Assembly: GCA_900169235.1 (NCBI GenBank)
Contig: FWCC01000399.1
Coordinates: 62,001-126,000, forward strand
Reading direction: 5' to 3'
DNA length: 64,000 nucleotides
Source: Zarea fungicola
Lineage: Eukaryota > Ascomycota > Sordariomycetes > Hypocreales > Cordycipitaceae
Below the pieces are notes generated by a model. It saw only the letters and a program-made list of their open reading frames with translations. It was not told the origin of the DNA and searched no databases. Shown one piece after another: positions 1-10,669 of this stretch; the first letter of the stretch is position 1; the number at the start of each line of letters is the position of its first letter. Both the position numbers and the translations under genes were made by a program.

Positions 1-385
1 TGCTGGGTCCCTCGCGCAGCGTGGCCTTCCTGGCGGAGACTCCATTACATGCCTGCGCAATACGCCGGTTTTTGTACCCGAGCTTCACGATGGGGTGATT
101 TACTTTGCGGACAACCTTGGTTGCGGCACCACCTACCTTACAAACCACTATGCTGACTTCAAGTATGTTGCATTGATTCGATGGCAAGGCTCCACTGTCC
201 TGTATACCTGCAACTACAGTGGCGCGGAGAGGATTTGGTCTGGTCCGGGTTTGGTTGGCTACATCAATCAGGTCTTTAACTGGTGTAATCAGCAGGGCGT
301 TGCTGCTTGGTACTTTGATGACTATCGAAAGGTTTCTTGGGGCTATACTAACAGGAATAATGGCTATTGTGGACCAGCGCAGTGA
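1..385 (+). CDS. 3' end of a gene of unknown function, possibly a secreted Cys-containing protein
   Basis: The reading frame is open from base 2 to a TGA ending at 385, giving the last 127 residues of a protein whose start lies outside the window. I see no domain I can name. The fragment has five cysteines (in the contexts ITCLRN, LGCGTT, YTCNYS, NWCNQQ and GYCGPAQ), is rich in Gly, Tyr and Trp, and has no membrane segment. That composition suits an extracellular protein, but the signal peptide, if any, is not visible. The frame continues well upstream of the GTG at 95, so that GTG should not be taken as a start. Confidence 0.5.
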   Translation, partial: AGSLAQRGLPGGDSITCLRNTPVFVPELHDGVIYFADNLGCGTTYLTNHYADFKYVALIRWQGSTVLYTCNYSGAERIWSGPGLVGYINQVFNWCNQQGVAAWYFDDYRKVSWGYTNRNNGYCGPAQ

Positions 386-974
386 AGCTTACGCGACGAA
401 TAACGGGATTAGAAATTGGGTCAGAACTATTTGATGCGCGAGGTTCTTTGGTGCTAGCATCATCGCCACAAGCACGATCGTGTGTCTAGTATCGAATACA
501 TCTAATACTATTCTTTTTAGCTAAAAGACCAAAGGCTATATGAAAACAGACAGTCTGTTAATCTCTTCTTGACGTTCTGAGTAACCTCGCGTTTCTTGAT
601 GGTAATGTAGCTAGTTTGAGCTCGCCGTTCACCAGTGATTCCAGCAAATCTGTAGCCGCAAAAAGGCAGCCCCAGCGCGGCAAAACGCAAGAGAAAGCAC
701 CGGGGCCCTAGAGCTTGTACGAGCATAAAGCATGAATTGAACGCCTTGGAGAGCATACACCTCTCTTCATGCCAGGAGCTTGTGTCATTCTGTTGGCCTT
801 GCTCTTATTGCTACTCCTTGATAAATGATGGTGCTTTGCAGCTCAAAACAACTCATTGTCACGTGGGAAGAAACTAGAAGGAGGGGAAATTATCTTGTCG
901 ATACTAGACTACGTATCGAAAAGCAAGTTATGATACGAGATCTTATCAAACGGGAGAAGATACCACTACTTTGA
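386..974. other. intergenic, no gene seen
   Basis: This gap separates the partial left-edge gene from the 3' end of the SDR gene. Short open frames occur on both strands (for example minus-strand 517-756) but show no recognisable protein family and no splice structure. A G-box-like CACGTG occurs near 860. Nothing else is supported. Confidence 0.5.
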
Positions 975-2075
975 TCAGAGGCTTCCTTGCTTCCTTAGAA
1001 CCTCTTCAAACTCCTCCCGAAAGGCCTTCTGCCAGTCCTGCTCCGTCTTCACTGGTTTCCAGCCCAACTCCAGTCCTATCTCCGCCTTAGTGCGGGCGTT
1101 GCTGGCTGAACCCAACTCACACATCAGTTCAGAAACCCCCATTGCAACAGCGATAGGACCCAACCTTTCATCTTCTTCGATCCAACTCTTGGCGGCTTCT
1201 GACAGGCTCACACTTTTCGTATTAGAATTCTTCAGCTTGCCTAGCTCAAAACCAGCTTGCGCAATGCCTTCTGCAACGGCCTTCCACGTAAAGAATCCAG
1301 TGCCACTAAAGATAATGCCCTTCTCGCCAACTGGGGCTTTCTTCGCGCCTTGCAGCCGGTCTCTCAATATGACCTCGTAGAGGGAGGCAAGATCAGAGAT
1401 GTGCACCATGTCCCACGCTCCCTTGCCATCCCCTACATACTCTGCAATTCCACTCTTCAGAGCTCCCCGGACCTGTGGGGGGTACTGAATCGTCAAACGG
1501 TTGAACTGTCCAGAGCCTAGGCCATATACCGTAGGGCTCATAATGATTGTCGTAGGTACATTCTCCCTCTTACCCGTCTCCACAACAATAATGTCAGTAG
1601 CACGCTGTGGGTACTGCTCAATTGCCTGGCGCTCCTTCAAGTAGTTGTAGATGTCTTGATCTTTGTCACTGAAAACCCGATTCTCGATGAAGGTTTTGGT
1701 AATCGGGTGATCGGCGAGGTTCGAAGTTCCCGATGTGTGGATGTAGTACACATCGGCATCTGGCATCTGTCGCTTGCGCAGGCCGAGGCCCTCAATGAGA
1801 GCCTGTGCACTTCCTGCGTGAAATCCATTTGCTGCATGAATCACAATGTCATTTTCGGAGGAGGCCGCTGTGATTGCCGCGGAATCATCAAGACTCTTGA
1901 TTGTATACACTTTGAGATTGATGCTGGCAAAGTATTTGGCTCTGTCATCGTCGCGCGTGAGGACAGATATATCCAGATTCTGGACATCGGCGTATCGAGA
2001 AGAGACGAGCTGCGAAAGGATGCTTCCACCCATATAGCCAGTTACACCAGTGACAAGTACTTTAACGGCCGACAT
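975..2075 (-). CDS. extended SDR / NmrA-like NAD(P)-dependent reductase
   Basis: Single exon of 366 residues. The N-terminus has a Rossmann dinucleotide motif (VTGVTGYMGG, residues 8-17) and the body carries an extended-SDR active site, with Ser115 in HTSGT and a Tyr143-x3-Lys147 pair. It should be a cytosolic NAD(P)-dependent epimerase, dehydratase or ketoreductase. An in-frame ATG 126 nt further upstream is possible, but the ATG at 2075 is the natural start because the Rossmann strand begins at residue 5. It is the first gene of the polyketide cluster on this side and is transcribed away from the bZIP gene. A tailoring role on the polyketide is inferred from position only. A TGACGTGG site lies 35 nt upstream of the start. 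Confidence 0.85.
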   Translation of the reverse strand: MSAVKVLVTGVTGYMGGSILSQLVSSRYADVQNLDISVLTRDDDRAKYFASINLKVYTIKSLDDSAAITAASSENDIVIHAANGFHAGSAQALIEGLGLRKRQMPDADVYYIHTSGTSNLADHPITKTFIENRVFSDKDQDIYNYLKERQAIEQYPQRATDIIVVETGKRENVPTTIIMSPTVYGLGSGQFNRLTIQYPPQVRGALKSGIAEYVGDGKGAWDMVHISDLASLYEVILRDRLQGAKKAPVGEKGIIFSGTGFFTWKAVAEGIAQAGFELGKLKNSNTKSVSLSEAAKSWIEEDERLGPIAVAMGVSELMCELGSASNARTKAEIGLELGWKPVKTEQDWQKAFREEFEEVLRKQGSL

Positions 2076-3661
2076 TGTGATAAGAATAGAGCGTTCTGTG
2101 ATGCTGAAGTGACGTGGGTTGATTGGTGAAATTCTGAGTTTAAGCGAGAATACAGACTCTAATCCTCCAGTATCCTCACGTTTTATACTTTTCCATGGCA
2201 CAAATGATTAATAATTCCATCTTGAGCGTCGGTACAAATGATTCCTAACTCCGGTGTTAGCATCAGAGTAAAAGATTGCTTTCTGGTGTTGATGTCGGTT
2301 CACCACTAACTCCGTCGTTAACCCCAGGGTTGTGGACTGTTGGATAGTATTTATATCTCACATTCCTTGTGCTTACCGGCGTATTATAAGGCTAATGACA
2401 ACCTTATTGGACTGCTTGGCTGCTGGCGGTTACTAGTTCCGGCGAAAACCCAGAGAACGCCTTGTAATGCCGCTTTATAGAACCGCCTTTTAATGCCGCT
2501 TCATAATGCCGCTTTGAATAAATTCCGTAATGGCGCCAAAAATACGGCAAGCAATGTAACAGGCTGAAGCCTGGTCGATGCTCCTGGCATATACTACATA
2601 TACTAGCCCAATCAGCCCCAACTGCAGCAGAGCAGCAGAGTTGGACTGGTAACCCTGAATAATGGGGACAGAACTAGGTTAACGCGATCACAGGTAGAGT
2701 TAAATAAATGGAAAACCTCATCAGTGCTGTTGTAGGCCAATTGAATGACGTGGGTGAACGTTTGGACAGCGTCCAGACAGGTTGGTAAGCGCGACAATCA
2801 GTAGCCGCCGCGTGGCGGCTGTGACTCTGTCGCCAAATCTAGGCAAATCCGGGTTGGAGCCAGGATTGTGCACAGCACCAATGCTGGATGGAAAAATAAA
2901 ATAAAAATAAAAATAGCTTATTTTTACTTGGACTGTGCCATTTGAATGAACAAGGACGTACTCACTCTGCCAGGAACCTAGAAGGTATATTGCAGATGCT
3001 ATGCATATGCAGGGTTATTACTTGATCTTTTTAGGTCACCTAGTACCCTAGTCCTTACACACTGGACTTCTGCGTTTTGCATTCGTGTCATATCTGCAAG
3101 CGTTAGCTGGCCACCCTTGGTTTGAGGCGGTCTGTGCCTATTATGAGCCTTGGAGAGAACTAAATGAACCTCCTAGAGCGTTACGAAGTTTAGTACCTTG
3201 TCTCCTTGCGTAAGGTATTGTGGATTATCAGCTGATCCCTTTGCCTTGAGCTACGCTTCTATTCGGTTTCAGCACAGTTTCCCTAGATCCTGCTGGGTAG
3301 ACCCGGAATGGCCCGAGTTTCACGGGTGGCAACAGCCCATCTAGAAGTGCCATGGCGCAAATCCTAAACAGAAAAGATCATGGGCACAAGTTAGGTAATC
3401 TGGGCCAATCTGAACGTTATTAAGAGCCAGCGAAAGCATATTCGTGCAGAGCAATGAACTGTAGATATTGCCCCCATGTGCAATAAAGATCGACAGTGAC
3501 GGGCTATCTGAGCTGCCTTTCCATCCATAAATATGGGATATGAGTATGGAATATATTGCTTACATTTATTGTCTCACTCAGCTACTTCAAAGAGCTACCA
3601 CGCATTCTGCCTTGCCGAAGAGGCCGTATTAGATGCTTATAAACTTTGCCAGAGTGGAACC
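2076..3661. other. intergenic, no gene seen
   Basis: This 1.6 kb stretch holds the SDR promoter and the 3' flank of the ADH gene. Around 2465-2520 a short motif (TAATGCCGCTT and variants) recurs three to four times, and there is an A-rich stretch near 2890-2920. No frame shows a protein family or a plausible set of exons. Confidence 0.5.
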
Positions 3662-4857
3662 TCATGAGCCGTTTACCAACACATAGCGGAAACAGGCTTT
3701 ACCAGCCTCCATGTCAATGACAGCCTGGTTGGCGTCAGCCATTGGACGGGTTTCCACCCAAGGTTTAATCTCGTGCTTCGCCGCAAATTCAAACATCTCT
3801 CGAATTTCCTGCGGGCTTCCAATGGCTGAGCTCGCTAGACTCCGACGGCCGCAAAGAAGCGAAAAGATAGGGACAGGGACTGGCTCATCCACGGAGCCAA
3901 CCTGGACTATAGTACCGTTTAGCGCAAGGGTACTGAGGTAGTCATGAATTGGTATGGAAGCAGATGAAATAGTTGAGATGATTAGATCAAATCGATAGGC
4001 GTTATTAATGGCCCAGTCTTGATCTTCCTCGGAAGCAATGTAGTCATCGCAGCCAAGAGCTAGCGCATGATTGCGTTTGGATGATGAGCGGGAGATGCCA
4101 ATGACCTCGGCCCCCAATGCCTTGGCGAAGAGAACAGCAAGATGACCAAGACCGCCAATGCCAGCAACGGCCACCGTTTTGCCGGGCCCAACAACCCAAT
4201 GCTTCAGTGGTGCCCAGACGGTGATGCCACCACAGAGCATAGGTGCGGCAAATTCTGGAGCAAGGCCTTCCGGGACCTTGATGACAAAGTGTGATCGGGC
4301 TCGGTGGTACAGCGCGTAGCCTCCATTTGACACATCTCCGTTGTAGTGGAGATCACCATATGTCTGGATAGCCCCATTGACACAATAAGGTTCCTCATTG
4401 TTCTTGCAGGGCATACATTCCTTGGCACCGTGTCCACAGCACGAATCGGCCTGGGCACCAACACCGACAAGGTCGCCGACGTTGATGCTGCCTTCGGCGT
4501 TCGCGCCAACTCGGACAGCGATGCCGATAATCTCATGCCCGAGAACGCAGGGATAATGACTGTTAGCCTAAACGAGAAACGATCAGCGAGTCACTGATAT
4601 AGAGATGGGCATGCTATGCAGCTATCCATGTTGCCAGGCTCCGGGCTGCAGGGAAAATGACCAGTACAATATGATCTGATACTCACACGACTATGGCGCA
4701 GTGCGTGTATATCTGATCCACAGATTGCAGAGTGTGTAATCCTTATGTCAATATCGCTTTCTTCCCACTTCTTTGGCTGAAACTCTCCCCATTCCAATCT
4801 TCCATCAGCAGCGGGCTCGTTGGCGATCCAACCTTTGAATTCGCAGGTATTCGTCAT
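3662..4857 (-). CDS. zinc-dependent alcohol dehydrogenase, cinnamyl-alcohol dehydrogenase type
   Basis: Two exons, 4857-4687 and 4567-3662, with a 119-nt intron (GTGAGT...TTTAG), give 358 residues, the usual length for a medium-chain ADH. Catalytic zinc ligands are Cys46 (ICGSDIH), His68-Glu69 (GHE) and Cys169 (PMLCGG). A Cys-rich structural zinc lobe covers about residues 100-119, with wider Cys spacing than the standard C-x2-C-x2-C-x7-C. The NAD(P) site is GIGGLGHLA near residue 193. The enzyme would oxidise or reduce an alcohol/aldehyde pair, probably with NADPH. It lies between the SDR and the bZIP regulator of the polyketide cluster, so a tailoring role is likely but inferred. An upstream in-frame ATG at 4920 would add 21 residues; the start at 4857 fits the family better. 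Confidence 0.88.
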
Positions 4858-5750
4858 TTTAGTAGCTTGTGACGTGCTGTAACGTGTTGGACGGATACAG
4901 GCTGTAAGTTTTGCTTTCATTGAAACTATGGGATAGATCTGAGAAACGTTGATTCAAGCTTTGGGCGCGGGAGTTTCGACACCATATTATGCGACTGGAT
5001 TACATGGCAGAGGGTGTGCACAGTCCAGCCTGTGATGCCACTGTCAGCCAAGAGAAACTAGCGTCGGACCGGAGAACTTATTTGCCCCTCTCCACGCTCT
5101 TTCTTCCCCCCCTCCTTGTTGTGGCGGCAATTTATGGGTCGGGATATCGAGTTCTAGCAGCAGGTCTGGGTCAAAAGAGCTTAATTGTATGATAAAGTGG
5201 TTCCTAGTTCAAACTAAGGCAGTTCAACCCTACCATTTGCCATTTACGAACACAGGTTCCGTGGCGTAGTGCAATGAGTATGGATACTGGCCACTTCATT
5301 GCGTGGGCTATTCAACCAGTGTGTTGGAGAAATTTTAATAGTGGGTGGCGTAATAGCCGGGGAAATATGTAGAAACTAATTATATCATTCTGAGCTAGCA
5401 TGTAGAAAATGGGGCATCTCTCCCGTTTTGAAGCCTATTTGAGAAAGCCAATGCGGAGTCGAGTACAAGACAAATTGACAATCTGGCCACTTGTGGGGGC
5501 ATCTTTCTTCCGGTACACGGTGACAGTTACTATCGCTGCTATTATCAGAGATTGTACTAAATGTCTCATTAATTCTCCAATCGGCTAGCGCTCTTGATGA
5601 AGTGTAAGAACACAACATCGTAATCGGCGAAGGAGCAAACACTTCTTCTAAACATCGATAGCAGCCGAAAGCCGTATTATTAGTCTGGTGCTAAGATTTA
5701 GTGCGTATTGTTGATCACATAGGCATCTAAGCTTATTAGTTTGAACCTGC

Positions 5751-5793
5751 TTCGATTCCGGACTTTGATTCCGGACTTCGATTCCGGACTTCG
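5751..5793. repeat. 13-bp tandem triplicate
   Basis: The unit TTCGATTCCGGAC occurs three times head to tail (one copy with a single T for C change) plus a four-base partial copy. It is non-coding and lies in the long gap upstream of the bZIP gene. Confidence 0.8.
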
Positions 5794-7310
5794 TTCTTAG
5801 GGATTGACTAGTCAGTCTCATGCTGAAAGGGTGTCTTTGTTGCTCTGGCTGCGGTCCACAGGTTGAAGATGGAATAAGAAATTGTGATTCGTAACAAAGA
5901 GCATCAAAATCCACCAACATAATTAGTATGCGTTTAAAAACCGCCATGTTTTACTCACCGCGTAAGAGCTCCTTTTCTTTATCCATGGCAGGTACATGGC
6001 ACGGAAGAATAAAAACACCGCAACGGGAAGCTGTGTTGCCGCGGAGGCATTAATTCTTTTTTAACCCTGCCAATGCCTCCGACGGGAAGTATCTTTCGAC
6101 CATAAAACTCCTATGCTGCAGATCCCCGCGCCGATCAGAATGGCTACTCCCGACTTAGTACAACAAAATAAGCGGGATTCCTGCACATGTACACCCTCCC
6201 AGGCCGCTAGAGTTCCTAAAGTTCTACCGCCCGTATACCTGTTGCCAGAAACTAGAAGATAGTGCGGTGCCACTTTCTATCTGTCGGTTTGTCCGGCCGG
6301 AGTCAGCTAGCGTACCATGCTGATCTCTGATAAAGGCCACGGTTTGCCAGCCCGAAAAGAAAGGTGAGAGGGGTGCGGGCCGGCCAATTCCCGCCCTCTC
6401 AGATAATTATAACTAGTCTGGATTGTTTCCCAGCCCCACCAATCTTGGAGTTTTTAGCATTCACTACTGGATTACATGTGAAACAGTTATGTGACCACTT
6501 GGTTTACGTAGAAATGAACGCAGCTAACGAAATTTGACTGCTCTGCATCTAATCTCAATTCGGTTGCTGACCAATTCATATCCCATTTCCCTTGGGTGGC
6601 TGACTGCAGTTTCTGGTCTGGATTTGGGAGCCAAGATTTAGAATGAAACTACATCAATTCATCCGGCGAGCGATGCTACGCAAGAACATGCCATTTGGAA
6701 AAGACCCCCAAACTACCTATAGGGGCCCCCACGCCACTGGCTCACAAAAACCGGCACTCGGCGCATCTTGGCTCATAAATTAGCTCACGCTAGGAGACCC
6801 TAGCCGCGAAGTGGCTTGGTGCTGTGCACAAGCTGTTTTTCATGATTTCTTGGCACATTACAAACTTATTCGTAACATACGGGGCATGCCAAGTGCACTG
6901 GGTACTGTACCTGAGCTGGCATGAGCTGTTGCTACATTGTGGAAACCCTGCTGCTGACCTGCAAGGCATGGAGATAATCAGGTAATGATAATGATCAGTC
7001 ATTCCCTTTCTGATCCGGACTTGTACCCCAAACTCAGACGCTGGTCTTATAGAAGTGTTCGGTTTCTGCGGCTCGAGACCCACAGAGCGGATGAACGTAC
7101 CCGTCGAGTTAAATCTCTTGTGGCAGATCTGACTATGTTGGGTTTTATTGGAGGACTTTCATTCTAGCCACGTTATAACCTCGGAGATGGTCCGGGCAAC
7201 CTTTCGCTGACAAGTCTGCGCGCACTAAAAGTCCACCGCCACCATTTGCAGCTAATAAGCACTTAAAATATCCTCTTAACCACTCCACATTCACCCGCCG
7301 CAATGGGGTC

Positions 7311-7318
7311 TCACGTCA
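7311..7318. promoter_or_regulatory. TCACGTCA, candidate bZIP site upstream of the bZIP gene
   Basis: CRE-like octamer about 705 nt upstream of the bZIP start, possibly for autoregulation. Two weaker relatives are TGACGTGG at 2110-2117 (upstream of the SDR) and TGACGTG at 4870-4876 (upstream of the ADH). Confidence 0.4.
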
Positions 7319-8022
7319 GCTGCGGCAGTCGCAAAGCCTCTATTGGATTGCACGTTGAATCAACCGCTTGTACCTGCCGATAATCAGACCCTTTCCGGGG
7401 GCTTGGCGGCTTAGGGGCATAAAGAACGCGTTTTAACTAACTAGTTGGTTGTGGGGTTCGTCGGCTACGTGGCTAACGGGTTCCATCTAAAGCCACAGAC
7501 GTAGTGCGGAACATTCCCTGGAAAGCAGATCAATTGCAGGCATGCAAGCCAATCATGCAGCTTCCATGGCAGGGTGCTTGAGTCGAGTGGCGACTCCATG
7601 GAGGCAGGGGGACGTGCAAGTAAACTCCAAAATGCAAAGTGCAGGGATAGCCTGGTTAGAGTGCTAGTAGGGGAAGCCTTGCCTTGTGGGTAAAGTGACA
7701 TGTCTGAGCCTTTCTACACTCAATGGGATACAACAATTTGTCTCGCACCTCTTCTGGATTCCATGTAACATTGGCATAGGTGGAGACATCTCACACTATA
7801 GCTCCAACTTGAGTCGCCATATCATACCTTGCGTGGTCTAGCTGAGTGCGTAGTCTAGCCTCGTTGCTGCCGTCGTCCCGGTTCGCCTTTCTAATTGTTT
7901 GCTTATAAATGAAAGATAAAATTCATAAATCAGAGCTTATTTGAATCTCTATACATCTTATCCCATATCTTAGAAAGCTCTATCGGTTTCATATCCAGGA
8001 CACCTTCATCTCTTACACTACC

Positions 8023-9733
8023 ATGCTCACCCCGAACGCTGCAGGAGAGTGGGACGTGGTCAACAATGACGGCAACCGACCTCGTGGAGAAGACCCAAAG
8101 GAGAAGAGACGAATACAAAACCGCATTGCACAACGAGTTTACCGTGAGCCTAACCCTTGCGATACCCCTGCTGTGGAAATGGGTCCGAGTCTTCAGCTAA
8201 CACGTCGAGTTAGGTGACCGTATGAAGGCTCGCATGAGCGAGCTGCAGGCCAAGCTAGATCAACACGAGCGCGAAAACGAAAAGCAACAACAATCTTCGG
8301 TTGAAATTGATAATGAGCATACCCATTCATCGACAGCACTTGGTACCACTTTGGCAACGACCACCACACACCCTAAATCGCCAGCGGCTTCTAATACAAC
8401 TGAGGGGAGCTCCTCACCCAAGCAAGCATCAGCTGTACAAGCCAACACCCCGCAGTCCATTCCGACAAGCCAGCACAATAGCAGCTATGATACCCGTACT
8501 GATCGCTTCGACACTTCGGTCTGCAATAGAGGAGAAAAGAACATGAACAGCCCTCCAACTTCTGACCACGCCCCCAAGACAAATTCCTTGGAGTGTTTTC
8601 CACATCATCCTTCTATGGGCTTTGATGCAAAAATAATGTCACACGACTGTGTTTGCAGTCATCAATTAAGCCAGGGACAGCTACAGCACGGTCTGAGTAA
8701 CATACCTCAAAACTTCCTGTATCATCCTGTTTTTGACAGACAATACAATGGCGGTCAGGGAATACCCAGTAGTAAGGGTGGCTTAACGTCTACATAAACA
8801 AACAAGACGATCTGCTAACATGAACAATTTAGGACAGACACAGCTCAGTGATTCATCACATACAGAGCCTCAATTCATTCCCGCTCATTCGCAGAATATG
8901 GACTTCAGCCTCGACACAGTTGACGCCTGGAAACAATCCATGACATTACTCAGTGACACTTCTGCCGCGCATGACAGCATAGATTATCCGCAAATAGGTG
9001 GCCCCGGCTCCTCCAGTGTGGATCTAGGTGCGATGGACAACACGCCTTTGAGCATGAGTACACCAGACAACTCCAGCGTTGACCCTAGCGCCGGACGGCG
9101 GAGAGGGAGTTTCGGGAGCATCCTAGACCACATTCACGATGCCGGCTTTGAGAGTTTTGATGCCCTGGTCACAGCATACTATATCGATGATTTTGGGGAT
9201 GGATCTCCGCTTGCCAATACTCAGCGACTTAGCCGAAACAGGCGATTGCCCAAGGTCCTGATGGATTTATTTGAGGCAGCACAGAAGTGGACTGCCTGGG
9301 AGCGCCGTGGGTTTCACGAAGAAATTCTCAAGAACTCGGGTTCAATGCTCACTGCAGAGGGCTGTGCGGCACGCAACTCGTTGCTGGCTAAACTGAGCCC
9401 AATGTTTGACGAGCAGGACGGGCTTGGCCAGGCATACCCTGCAGAGTCTCTCAACATAATGAAGAAATGTTTACAAGACGAGGTAGGCGACTTCTTTATG
9501 CTTTATGAATAATAGGACCAGTGGAAAATCCACGAAATTGTCATCAATACGCTAACCTGGCTTGACTGCAGGTCCCCAACTTTTGGGCATTCACAATGGA
9601 GATGGCAGCTGACAACACACAATCGAGGCAGCGAGATCCGTCCAATACAGCATTAGCTGCCGCGCTACTACTTAACTTTGCTGGCCATATACCTCACAAT
9701 CAACTGCTCCGGCTGATTGACCGCTGTCTATAG
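8023..9733 (+). CDS. bZIP transcription factor, probable cluster regulator
   Basis: Four exons, 8023-8143, 8214-8771, 8833-9482 and 9572-9733, give 496 residues. The first intron cuts the basic region; splicing restores NRIAQRVYRDRMKAR, a classic fungal bZIP basic region (about residues 33-47), followed by a short leucine-zipper-like heptad stretch (MSELQAKLDQHE). A long Ser/Thr/Gln-rich middle section follows. Residues from about 330 on hold an alpha-helical domain (SILDHIHDAGFESFDALV, then WTAWERRGFH) that I associate with bZIP proteins of fungal secondary-metabolite clusters. The introns have clear branch sites (GCTAAC) and acceptors. It should act in the nucleus as a dimer on TGACGT-type sites. 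It is transcribed towards the PKS 3' end and is the only regulator within the cluster. Confidence 0.85.
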
Positions 9734-10669
9734 CTAGAATAATTGCAGTACATAGACCATAGATCATCATAGACGACAATAAATGAATAAATCTCAGCAC
9801 CAGCATCCGAATATTTAGCAGCGCTGGTAAAACGACTTGAACGTGTTGACTCAACATTTTGTCCATGTTGGCCCGTGGGTTGTTTCGCCCCGTTCACTTG
9901 CCTGTCTCCATTGTGGCATAGCGTTTTGAGGGTTGCTTTGAAACTGGAGTTCTGATGTTTTGAGAAATGACTCGCCAAGTACTGTCTGACTAGCTATTCG
10001 TGTGAGATCAACTCGATACAGTATGTGTTCAATGCTCCGAGACCCTAACTAATCTGCTTTCGGAGGCCTCCTACCGGCAGTCTATTAACCAATTCACTGG
10101 CACCCTATAATAAACTCCACCTTATCCGACAGTTGTCTTCGTTGGTACCCGCTTCATGACAGATCATTTAGGTTGCGATCGCCACCAATGTCGTTTAAAC
10201 TTACATCGGCCAGTTCCGAAGGCCGTGTCTGGAGGATGCAACGACGTACCTGTTTAGGCAATGTGTGCAAATACTCTAGTCGCGAGAACCCCGAATGCAC
10301 AGCCTATATTTCCTTGATACTGTTTATGTGCGTGGGCGACATGATCAAATAAAATTGCCAAAAGACGCGACTCATACCAATGTAACGACAGAAAATAGTA
10401 CACACCTCGGCAGTCTTACACACAACAGAAAGTCTGAGCGGTGTGGTTACTCAATCTACGTGCATGAGGCAGGAATGACTCACAGATTCGTCAGAGAGTT
10501 ATAAAATTTAATCATCATTTCAAAGTCTTCTAAGCATCTCCTCACGAGCCTCTATCCAGCTCACATTTACTTGAGCTCTGGCAAACATTTTAGCCATTTT
10601 AATAAAACGAGACAATATCCAGCTCTACTTTCATCTTCACCCAGCCATAAGACGCTCTCGAGACCTAAT
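9734..10669. other. convergent intergenic region
   Basis: Shared 3' flank of the bZIP gene (+) and the PKS gene (-). No coding signature is seen; short frames such as 10295-10504 have no family likeness. It should contain both 3' UTRs. Confidence 0.5.

Larger units (their letters stand above)
4858..8022. other. 3.2 kb intergenic region, no gene seen
   Basis: This is the longest gap inside the cluster, between the divergently transcribed ADH and bZIP genes. Open frames are short on both strands and none resembles a family. It contains a 13-bp triplicate at 5751-5793 and a TCACGTCA octamer at 7311-7318, about 700 nt upstream of the bZIP start. It may hold a long bZIP promoter or decayed sequence. 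Confidence 0.45.

Noticed and set aside
517..756. Minus-strand frame of 79 codons
   Set aside because: No family likeness, no splice context, and an ordinary length for chance in this composition.
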